Below the pieces are notes generated by a model. The model ran no database searches. It was given only the letters and a program-made list of their open reading frames with translations, and was not told where the DNA came from. Shown in pieces: positions 35,560 through 44,880 of a DNA stretch of 64,000 nucleotides. Position numbers and translations under genes: made by a program. This stretch comes from Geosiphon pyriformis. Its lineage: Eukaryota; Glomeromycota; Glomeromycetes; Archaeosporales; Geosiphonaceae. The stretch covers positions 1,176 through 65,175 of the forward strand of contig JAAOMT010000768.1 of assembly GCA_016748015.1 (NCBI GenBank). Reading direction: 5' to 3'. Position 1 is the stretch's first letter. Every line of letters begins with the position of its first letter.

Positions 35560-36234
35560 ATGACTATTCCTCAAAACATTCAACAATTATCTCAAAAACT
35601 AATGTTAGCTTTAAAAACAATGTCCGAATTATCCATTACTGTTACTAGAAACCACATTAATTATACTCAAACAAAAGTAGTTACAAATTTAGCCCCAAAT
35701 TTACAAAAATATCACCCATATAAGAAGAACACAAGAAGTTATTCTGGAATTCACCTGCTAGAACTTTTAAAGCTTGCTTTAAGAGAAAATTTAATGTTCA
35801 CTCCTATTAATATTCCACCAAATACTACTATTCAACAAAAACTTCAACTGTGTCTTAATGAAGTAAACCACGACTATACTCCAATATATAGATATTTCTA
35901 CATTAGAAAAACACTTCACAAACAAAAACGGGAGCTTACAGCAGCAAACCTCACAAAAGAAGCTATTCAAAAACAACTCCACAACGAATTCAAAACAACA
36001 GCTGGACTTACAAACAGTCACTATAAACTAAGAGCTGCTCTTAGATTTTATGACCTATTTCACACTTGTGAAAACGTTCTACAAAACCCAATTTTACAAT
36101 CTTTGAAAATTTGATACATTGGAAAGCTCACAGAACTGAAATTTCAACAATTTTTAGACCAAATTTCTTTAATAATTTTGGATTATTATCTAGAAATGAT
36201 AGACAGTACTTGGACTTCAATGGAGCTCAGTCTT
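35560..36234 (+). CDS. B2 ORF3, accessory protein, 184 codons open
   Basis: Starts MTIPQNIQQLSQKLMLAL at 35560, about 120 nt after the pol stop and in another frame. Open for 184 codons to a TGA at 36112, where B1 reads on through Gln. Beyond it the frame reads YIGKLTELKFQQFLD and, after a shift, the LDFNGAQ C-terminus directly against the polypurine tract. Predicted helical, basic, no membrane segment or signal peptide. It matches B1 ORF3 closely and A1 ORF3 distantly. It sits where env or an accessory gene sits in other elements. Function unknown. Confidence 0.65.
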
Positions 36235-36247
36235 AAGGAGGAGGTTA
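36233..36247 (+). promoter_or_regulatory. B2 polypurine tract
   Basis: TTAAGGAGGAGGTTA abuts the 3-prime LTR. The TAA closing ORF3 in the LDFNGAQ frame lies inside it. Confidence 0.75.
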
Positions 36248-37229
36248 TGTTACCAGACGAAATTAGAGATATTATTTAGCATGAAATTATCTTTATAATT
36301 CTTATCATTAATTAGCATATATTATCGTTTCAAATTATTACTTAGTATATTAGCAAAATGTCCGAAATTATCATTTAATTGATACCCAATTTGTACATAA
36401 CACAAATGTAACCAAATTGTAATAATCAATCATGCAATACCCCGAACTATGTAACATTCAAAAAGTTTGCTGAAATTTGTAAAAATTTGCCGAAATAATT
36501 GATAGTTCACCAAAATATCTAATAGTTTGCAGAAATAACTTGTAGTTCGCCGAAATGTATCTTTAGTTCAGCGAAATTGTAGAAAATAGCAAAGTTCAAG
36601 TTTATAAAATAGTGTTATGACAAGTTGTATAAAAGAAGAGCTTCTCTCTTCAAGAAAATGTATCTTACTTTAGATTTATCACTTAGAACTATTTCTACAC
36701 ACACAAAAAGAAATAAATATCAAATAATTTGAAAAACCAAATTCTTTAATTATTACACTTAAAAAATCCCCAAAACCCAACTAATGTTTTGAAATTGATT
36801 AGCTACCAATTTCAATAAACTGTTAGTGACTCCAGGCCTGGATAGAAAACGTTTCTCTTGACAGAATTCTATTTCTTTTATATTTTTTTTATTTTTCTTT
36901 TTTTTTCTTATTACAATTATTAGGGTAGCCTACAGACGAAATTCCTGTAAAAGAGTTGACTTTCATAGCAAAGTAACTATACATTTTTAGTGAGCTTTCA
37001 GACGAGCAATTCCTGGGAAAGAGTTGACATTTACTATAATGTAACTACATAAAAGCAACTGACAAGAAATTGGCCATTCCACTTATAAGCCCAGCAGTTC
37101 AAATTATAGAAAATAATTTAAAGAGATAAATTCAGTTACTGGAGGTTCAATCACACCCAAAAAACGTGAATTTACAGCAAACAGGCATCAACAACATTCA
37201 AGAAAAGAGACCAAAAACCTCTAGTAACA
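36248..37229 (+). repeat. B2 3-prime LTR
   Basis: 982 nt, paired with 27346-28328; few differences, mostly transitions. TATA at 36626-36634, array 36465-36590. Confidence 0.92.
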
Positions 37230-38130
37230 GTGATTTGGCAATTTCTGAGAATCCTTTAATGAATTTCCAATAGTAGGAGACTAATCCTACAAATCCTTGT
37301 AGCTCTGTGGTATTTTTGGGTAATTGAAAGTTTTTAATAGTATTGATTGTTCCAGGATTTGGTTTGACTCCATCTTTGCTCAAAAAAGATTAAACTTGTT
37401 TTTCCAAAGTGACATTTCTTAATGTTTAACTTTAATCCTGTTTTCCGTAATTGTTGAAAAACTTCTTGCAGATAAATCAGATGAGCTTCAAAGCTTGGTG
37501 AGTATATATTAGTGTCATTAAAATAGACAACTACTAATTGCCATAAAAGTTTTTCATATACAATATTCATGAGTTGCTGGAATGTTGCTGGTGCATTGCA
37601 GAGTTCAAAAAACATAACATTGAACTTATAGTTTCCTTCTTGAGTGGTAAATGCTGTTTTGGGTCAATCTTTTGGGTCCATTTTAACTTGTCAATATCCA
37701 CTTTCCAAGTCTAAAGTTGAAAAGAACTTGGCTTTTCTTAAGACATCCAGCATATTATCAATTCTTGGAAGAGGGTAAACATCTCCAATTGTCACACTGT
37801 TGAGCTGACAATAATCTACACAGAATCTGATTTTTCTATTTTTCTTTTTAACAAAAACTACTGGTGAGGCCCAAGGACTTCTTGATAGTTGAATCAATCC
37901 ATTATTGAGCATTCTTTGGACCTCCTCTCTGATAAATTGGTGGCTAGCAGGTAGAACTTGATAGGCTTGTTGTTGTTTTAGTGGAGCATCTTCTGTGTGG
38001 ATCTGATGTTGAACAATATCAGTTTTTCCAAGATTATTGTTGTTTTTTGCAAATATATCTGCAAATTCAGCTATTAGCTGTTTCAATTGCCTTTGTTGTT
38101 GGGGTTCTAAGAGACTCATGTTGATTTAAA
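37230..38130 (-). pseudogene. B1 reverse transcriptase, 3-prime end cut by B2
   Basis: From 38119: LKQLIAEFADIFAKNN, RMLNNGLIQLSRSPWASPVV, KIRFCVDYCQLN, STLDLESGY, then FELCNAPATFQQLM, the catalytic box YFND (37528 area, from YLDD) and KCHFGKTSLIF. Ends at FSEIAKS at the B2 insertion and continues at 27345. A shift near 37385 separates the last part. Confidence 0.83.
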
Positions 38131-38960
38131 AGAGTTTTTCTTCCAAAAAGTGGTAGTTTTCAGTAGTAAGAGTGATGTTTGGATTGAAAAGTAATGTATG
38201 TTTTATAATTTCGATAAAATTAGAGACAATTTAAGGGTTTTTATCTTGAAAAATATTGCTATGTATGATTCCAATCTCTAATTTATTCAATAAAACAATA
38301 GGATAATTGTTGGGGTTGTAGAATATGACTCAAATTTTTTTCATTCCTTTGAGAATATAAACATTTGGAATTAAAATTTCATGCTTTAAACAGATTTGCT
38401 CATTGGATTCAAAGATTTGTTGAGTAATAGTGAGTTTTGAGCAAGTGTAAATTTCATGATGTTCACCAAAAGATGAAATAGTAATTGGTTGGGAAAGTTG
38501 AAGAACCTGGTAAAATTTATTTTGTGCATTGAGAGCTATGTTTACTGACACTTTAAATCATCCAGTTGAACCAAAACCTTGCATTCCTTTTTCACTTTTT
38601 CTTAATTGTTTTCTATTGTTAACTGACTGTAGACTCGAAATGTTGATTAAGAGTAAATAAATTGCTTAAACAATTTTTTCAGCATGTTCAATCCTGAATG
38701 GTTTATTTGTTTCATTCTGCAACATAATGATAATGTCTCTAGTATATTCTGCATCTATGATTCCTCTTTTAACATTGATTTTTTTGCTTGCCAATAATGA
38801 TTTGGATGCAATTTGAACCATTGCTCCAGGTGGGATTTCAAAAACAATTCTGAGATTAATTTTGGTTAAGAATTTTGGCTAAAGAACCAAAGTGTTTTTG
38901 CCAGAATATCTGAGATCATATTCTGCATCAATTTCGTGGGCTTTTTTTGGTTTTATTCCT
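38131..38960 (-). pseudogene. B1 dUTPase domain and downstream linker
   Basis: Motif 1 AEYDLRYSG (38900-38930), motif 2 ASKSLLASKK, motif 3 RGIIDAEYTRDI, motif 4 AEKIV-stop-AIYL, motif 5 GMQGFGSTG (38568-38590). Gly-to-Glu and Gly-to-Arg changes in motifs 1 and 3 again fit G-to-A. The linker SVNIALNAQNKFYQVLQLSQ (38551 down) leads to RT. Same order as A1 and B2. Confidence 0.75.
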
Positions 38961-39720
38961 TGTTCATTGTTGTCAAAGTATTTGAGTTATATAGCAGGCT
39001 GGTTTTCAGTAAAATAGATTGGTGTTGTTGTGATTTCTTTTTTTGTTTTTGGTTTTCCAAATTCGATTTTTTCCTGGTTATTTTTACTGGACAAAGGAAT
39101 GCTAAGTGCATAGCATTTTGGACACCATTTGTTATCACAAGGCATGATGCATTCTTCACATAATTGAATGTTTATTTGCTCTAATTGTTAAATTTAAGCT
39201 TCTTGGGTTGGGTATGTATGGCTTGCAATTTGGTGATATGTTTCTACTTTATCTTTATAGTTAAATCTAGCTAATTCTATTGTGTATTCAATGTATTCAG
39301 CTTCTTTTATTTGGTGGACATCTTCTTGTGTGGCTTTATTGATTAAAGCTATTGCTAAGTCAAAGATTATTTCAGCATCATAAGGATAGTGGTAGAGTTT
39401 ATTAAGAACACTGTTATATGCTGCATTAAATAGTGTTCCTTTTTTAACTTTTTCCGAAATTGATAGGGCATATTGGCAGGTTTGGTCACATACTTCTCTT
39501 CTCATTGCAACATCAATCCAGTTGTATTCTTCTGGTAGCATATCTCTACATATGAGACAAAGAGTGTTGTCTCATTTTCTATTCCTTTTGGGATATCCAA
39601 ATCGTTTTCTATGATATGCTTTGCAAAAGTAGCAGGTACAAGTTTCATATTTCTCTTCTGGAGAAATACATGCTCCCATTGATAAAAGTTTCTTGTTGCA
39701 ATTTTTGTATTTGAGTGGGA
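38961..39720 (-). pseudogene. B1 Cys-rich domain and helical linker
   Basis: CNKKLLSMGACISPEEKYE, CYFCKAYH and CLICRDMLPEEYNW (39520-39700), then VCDQTCQYALSISEKVKKGT and AEIIFDLAIALINKATQ (39194-39541). Matches B2 throughout, with some Cys lost. A second CxxC pair occurs near 39130-39160. Confidence 0.65.
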
Positions 39721-39769
39721 TATAAGGTGGTTGTTTCTGTGGTTCTGGTGTAGAATATCTAACTATATT

Positions 39770-40400
39770 CTATTCTCTGATTTCCTCAAAGATTTCTTGT
39801 TCTGTTTCTTCAGCCCAATTGGATGGTAATCCAAGAGCCATAAAGGTTTCAGTGGCTGGTAGTTCTTTTTTCTCTTCAAATTTGAATACTGGGGCTTTTT
39901 CAGTTTTCTTATTAAAAGTACCACAGGTGGCAGGTACTCTAGTGTATTGTCCTTGGTATGAAATCTTCAATTTCTGGATTTCCCAATCTAAGTTTGTATT
40001 GGTCTTAAAAAGCCAATCATTTTTGATGAAAGCTTGGTATTGGAGTGCATTCATAACTAGAACTTTGACTGGAATGGTGATTCCATCAATAGTGAATGGG
40101 AAATTGTTGATTTCTCCTACTGGTGTCTTTTTCATATTATCTGCAGTGACAATTACAGTTTGGGCTGGTCTGTCAACAGTTTTTTAAAGCTGTTGCATTA
40201 ATTGGTAAGTAATAATACTTCCAGCTGATCCACTGTCTAAGATTAACTGAATTGGTTTTCTTTCAACTTCTGCTTCAGTATATATTGCTGTAATTGTTTT
40301 TTGTTCATTGACTGCTGTATTGCTAAGCAAAAATGGTGATTCATTGGCTTCAAATTCGAATGGAAAGATATCTAAAAGGTTAAATTTTGGGCAATTTGGG
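39770..40400 (-). pseudogene. B1 aspartic protease
   Basis: ILDSGSAGSIITYQLMQQL near 40190-40250 holds the DSG active site; a TAA follows at the place where A1 and B2 also have a stop (between QLK/QLGR and PAQT). KKTPVGEINNFPFTIDGI and FIKNDWLFKTN come next. Confidence 0.78.
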
Positions 40401-42361
40401 CTGATGGAATGGTGTTATTGGAAGGGTTTGATCTTGGTGCTGCAACTTCACCTTTAAAAAGTGCAGGTTGTTGAAAATTCGATTCTTCAGGCATTGTAAG
40501 ATAATTGGATTGAATGTGATAGTAAATGGGTCTTTGCTGATCAGAAGTTCAGAGAACTAACTGATTATTTGGGTTGATTTTGTTGTTGTTATTCTGAAAT
40601 TGATTTTGGTGTGAATTGGTTATGTTGAACCAATTTTCTGGCTGGTACTTGATATTGTTGAATGAGTGGTATCTGATATTGCTGAATTGGTAAAGGTTGT
40701 TGATATTGTTGTTGAATTGGTTGTGTAGCTGGTTAATAGTAACTGCTTTAATTTTGTGGTCTTAGTAAATAATAAGTTGGTAATAAAGGTTGGTAATAAA
40801 ATTGTTGTGGTGAAAAATAATATTAATTACTTCTGTTTTGTTGGTTTCTCTGTAATTTTCTGCAATCTTATTTCCAGTATCCTGAGATTTCACAATAATG
40901 ACAATTTTGAGATTGGTTGTTAGATGGAGATCCAAAATTGTTTTGGTTGCATTGTTATGATGGTTGATATCTTTATGGTTGTTGCTGCTGTTATTGTTGG
41001 TTTGTAAAGTAGTTCTCAACCTTTTTTGTGAGTTGGTCTATTTTTTTTTAACTGCTGAGCTGGTTTTTCCAATAGTTAGGTTGACAAATTTAGTGTGATT
41101 GGCTTCTTCTATTGTCATTTCATAGTTTTTTGCATGTTTAATGGCAGTTGCTAAGTCTGCTGGTGCATGTGGACAAACTTTTTTAATTAATTTGTCTTTT
41201 AATTCTGCTATAAACTGATCCAGAATCTGAGCATTGGAATAGTAGTTATTGGTTTCCAATTGTTGAATTTGACAAAGAAGTTTGTTAAATCTCCTAAGAT
41301 AAGTCATAACAGTTTCAGATGTTTCTTGCTTAATATTACAAAAGTGATTGCAGAGAGTAATAGAAGTGTTGTTGTCAGTAAATTGTTGTAAGAAAGCATT
41401 TTTGAATGCTTGCCAGTTTTCAAATAGTTCTTCTAAGTTTTCAAACTATTCTCTTGCAATTTTTTGGAGAAAGTATGGGATTGCTTTAAACATTTTTGCT
41501 GCATTCTAACCATTTGCATCTCTTGCTTTTTGAACTTTGTCAAGCCATTTTTGAGAGCTGGTATTATTATCTTCACCAGTAAATTCTGGGATTTTTGCAA
41601 TATAAGCAGTTGTCATTTCTTTTTTGTTTTCTGTAGTTTCTTCTGGTTCTAATTTGGTTTCTTCACTTTCCAGATTTTCTGAATGATTACTTTTGTTTTT
41701 CTGTAAGTAATCAAGAAGATTAGTGTTGATTAATATTAGTTCCTGCTGTTAAGTAGGATTTTTAGGTGACTGAAAATCTTCTGGTCTGAAAAAATGGTTA
41801 AGTGGTGAATTTGGTGTTTGTGGTCGAGTAAATGAAATTGGAAATAGTGTAATAAAAAGTGGTAATTTGATACTGATTCCTTGTTCAGATATTTGTAAGT
41901 ATTTGGCAGTTGTCTTTGGGGTCTTTGGAGTATTTGAGATGATACTTTAGTGTTGTTTCAGTTTTTGTTTGCTTTTGTTGCTTGTTTCTGTCTCTGATTC
42001 AAAATCAATAGAGTATTTAAACTGTACTGGATATGTTTTTTTACAATACTTGATAATATTAAAATTAAGTTCTTAAAAGTAGGTGGCAAGTATTTCACTG
42101 TTAAGGTCTTCAGTTTCCAACTGTGAATAGTGCACTAAATTATTGTAAAGGTTGTTTTTAACTTCGGAAATGTTGTAATTTTCAAGAAGATAATTGTTGA
42201 TGCAGTTTTTAATATACTGGTAAAGTGTCTTTTTAACAATTTCAATTCCATCTGGAATGTTGAATCTCTGTTTACAATGGGTGTAAATTGACTGATAATA
42301 TTCTAGAATTGTTGTGTCTGGTGTGGTCACTACTTTGAAGTTGTTATTGCTGTGTTATTTC
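40401..42361 (-). pseudogene. B1 gag
   Basis: Starts at a GTG (42330) with TTPDTTILEYYQSIYTHC. Capsid-like domain at 41038-41580 (YLRRFNKLLCQIQQLETNNY, ATAIKHAKNYEMTIEEANH). Zinc knuckle at 40866-40907 reads CHYCEISGY...DC, so the His is lost. More stops than B2. Confidence 0.78.
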
Positions 42362-42379
42362 TGTGGAAGAAGAGCACCA
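42362..42379 (-). other. B1 primer-binding site
   Basis: TGGTGCTCTTCTTCCACAG, two bases inside the 5-prime LTR. Differs from B2 by substitutions and a few extra bases. Confidence 0.5.
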
Positions 42380-42381
42380 AA

Positions 42382-43356
42382 TGTTACCAGAGGTTTTTGG
42401 TCTCTTTTATTGAATACTGTTAATGTTTGTTTGTTGCTAATTTCACGTTTTCTGGAAGCAATTAAACCTCCAATAACTGAATTTGTCTTCAAATTATCTC
42501 CTATAATTTGAACTGCTGGGCTTATAAGTGAAATGGCCAATTCTGTACCAGTTATTTTGTGTAGTTACATTGTAGTAAACATTAACTCTTTCCCAAGAAT
42601 TGCTTGTTTGAAAGCTCACTAAAAATGTGTAGTTACTTTGCTATGAAAGTCAATTCTTTTACAGGAATCTTATTTGGAGGCTATCCTAATGATTATAATA
42701 AAAAAATAAAAAATAAATAAAAGAAGTGTAAAAGAAATAGAATTTTGTCAAAGAAAACGTTTTCTATCCTGGCCTGGAGTCACTAACAAATTACTAAAAT
42801 TAGTAGCTAATCAATTTTGAAATGTTAGTTGTATTAAGGGAATTTCAAGTGTAATAATCAAAGGATTTTGTTTTTCAAATATTTAATTTTTATTTGAGAT
42901 GTGTAAAAGATAATTTGTTTTAATTAAGATATCTAAAGTAAGATATTATGGTAAAATACTATAAAAAGATACATTTTTTTGAAGAGAGAAGCTCTTTTTT
43001 TATACAACTTGTTATAGTACTAGTCTTTGAACTTGCACTTTTCTCTTTGCTACAATTTTGGGTAAACTAAAGATATATTTTGGCAAACTACAAGTTATTT
43101 TACTGAACTATTGATTATTTTGGCCAATTTTCATTAATTTCGGCCAATTTTAACTATGTTAAATGGTTTAGGATATTGTGTAATTTGATCATCTTAATTT
43201 TTATTATACAAATCAGATTATTGATTAAGTAATAATATTTGATAATTTGATTAAATAATAAGTAATAATCAAAATAATAATAATATATGCTAATTAATAA
43301 TAAGAATTATGAGGATAATTTTATGTTAATTAATAGCTAAAATTCTATTAGTAACA
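42382..43356 (-). repeat. B1 5-prime LTR
   Basis: 975 nt, TGTTAC...GTAACA, paired with 23589-24556. TATA near 42998-43008, decayed array about 43040-43150. Confidence 0.88.
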
Positions 43357-44030
43357 TTATGCTTTTTCCTGCTCATTTGATTCTAATGTTTGTGTTCAGT
43401 TGCTAAACACCTATGTAGCTAATTGGAGGGTAATTTCTGGTCTGTCTTGCTCAGTTTTGTGTATATTACAGTATTTAAGTTTCTGTTCTTCTAATATTGT
43501 CATGTGTGTGGCTTTGAACAAGAGTTTTGTTTTCAATAATTGGTATCAGAAGTTCTTTTCTATTTTCAAAGATTCTAAAATTGCAAATCAGACAGTTGTG
43601 GACTTTGTATGTAAATTTGGCTTTGTATTTAGAGAGGAGATTTGGTTGGCTTGTGTCAAACACCAGACATTTATGGAGAAAAATGGTTTAATCCCACATA
43701 ATGAGTCTGTTCTGGTCTTAGTATCTGGGCTTTTTTCAGTGTTTTCTGCCAGTATTGTTAAATTGCTGGGTATTGCTAATACTTTTAGTATTAGTTTTGG
43801 TTTTTGTAATTCTTGTTGGTTTTTTTCAGGTTTAAATAGTATGGTTTTAGTTCATATAGATACAAAGTGTTGTTTTAATTAGCCTAAGTAACTAGTTATG
43901 TGTGAAAAATGCATGATTCACACTTAGTTTATATTACTAAGTTGATATATTATACTAGGTAGTAATTGGATCTTACTTGTTAAATAATATAAAAAAAATA
44001 AAAATAAAAAAAAATTGAATATTAATTTTA
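43357..44030 (+). mobile_element. LINE 3-prime end (C-terminal module and 3-prime UTR), plus strand
   Basis: A 160-codon open frame (43400-43882) reads FVFNNWYQKFFSIFKDSKIA, FREEIWLACVKHQTFMEKNG and VKLLGIANTFSISFGFCNSC, the same C-terminal module as 1930-3555. The 3-prime UTR (43884-43970) contains TTATGTGTGAAAAATGCATGATTCAC and GGATCTTACTTGTTAAAT in shorter pieces shared with other tails, then an A-rich end. The 5-prime side is cut by B1, so whether it belongs to the ORF1 piece at 20816-22907 is open. Confidence 0.75.
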
Positions 44031-44224
44031 TTAAAAAATAGTTAATTATTAATCTTAAATTTTTGTATAATATTTTTACAAATTTCAGATAATTGGATTT
44101 TAAATTTTGTTTTTGTTTATTTTTATTGAATAATTATTAAAAATGCTTTTATTTTTTATAGATTATATCTTATCAAAAATATTAAATATTACAAATAATT
44201 ATATAATATATTATTTTTTTTTAT

Positions 44225-44375
44225 TAACAATATTTAACGAGCATAGCTCAACTGCTATCTAGTACATAGAACCAAACTAAGAGACTCAAACTAAATGCAG
44301 TTCACACACTTTCTACATGTGGCTAGCCACTTAGACCAGACAAGACAACACTACACACCGATATTAACACTTGGA
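44225..44375 (-). mobile_element. Short LINE 3-prime-UTR fragment, minus strand
   Basis: On the minus strand GGCTAGCCACATGTAGAAAG, then GTGTGTGAACTGCATTTAG, then GTACTAGATAGCAGTTGAGC follow the order of the LINE tails at 1960-2060 and 43884-43970. No coding part remains. A heavily 5-prime-truncated insertion. Confidence 0.6.
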
Positions 44376-44880
44376 TTAATATATTAAATCATAAATTGGT
44401 ATTTTTAATTAATAATAAGATTTAAAAAATTTAGTATTTGAAAATTTTAAACTAATAAAGTTTTTTGTATAATAGACAAAAATTTTTTAATACAGTAACC
44501 AGTTTATTTTGGTGTTTTTACTTTTTTAGTAAATAATTAAGTTAATTTTACATGTATTTTTATGTTTTTTATTAAACAATTTTTAATATTATAATTTTAG
44601 TGGTTTTTTTTAAACAATTAATAAATAACAAAAAAAATAAAAAAAATAAAAAATTAATGTTTTATTAATAATCATAATTAAAATTATTGTTTTAATAAGA
44701 TTAATTAATTAAAAAATTTTCTTATTATATATACATAAATTTTTAATAATTTTTATACTTTTTTAAATAATTTTTAATATATAATTGGCTAATTTATGCT
44801 ATATTCAATTATTAATTATTTTTTTTTTATAAATAATAATATTTACTTTAAATTTATATAATCAATTTATATCAAAGTAT
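44376..44880. other. AT-rich 3-prime flank of the kinase gene
   Basis: Long A/T runs, no frame and no repeat match that I can see. It holds the likely 3-prime UTR and poly(A) region of the gene at 44881-47064; AATAAT and ATTAAT variants are too frequent to pick a signal. Confidence 0.5.

Larger units (their letters stand above)
27346..37229 (+). mobile_element. Ty3/gypsy LTR retrotransposon B2, full length, nested in B1
   Basis: LTRs of 983 and 982 nt, highly similar, TGTTAC...GTAACA. The 4-bp flanks are GTGG (27342-27345) and GTGA (37230-37233), one G-to-A apart. Their removal restores the B1 frame. The plus strand holds gag, protease, Cys-rich, dUTPase, RT, RNase H, integrase and ORF3. Gag through the start of RT share one frame. 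A one-base loss in the A-run near 32869-32880 and a one-base gain near 34003 bracket RT/RNase H. Best preserved element of the window, yet dead. Confidence 0.93.
23589..43356 (-). mobile_element. Ty3/gypsy LTR retrotransposon B1, interrupted by B2
   Basis: LTRs at 23589-24556 and 42382-43356. Without the nested B2 (9,884 nt) the element is also about 9,884 nt. Minus-strand order: gag (42330-40400), protease, Cys-rich, dUTPase, RT (to 37230), B2, RNase H (27345-26960), integrase, ORF3. The sequence is closely related to B2 but has many more stops. The outer flanks TAGC (23585-23588) and TTAT (43357-43360) do not match. Confidence 0.88.

Noticed and set aside
35560-36234. ORF3 as an envelope gene
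   Set aside because: No signal peptide, no transmembrane segment and no fusion-peptide-like stretch in any of the copies.
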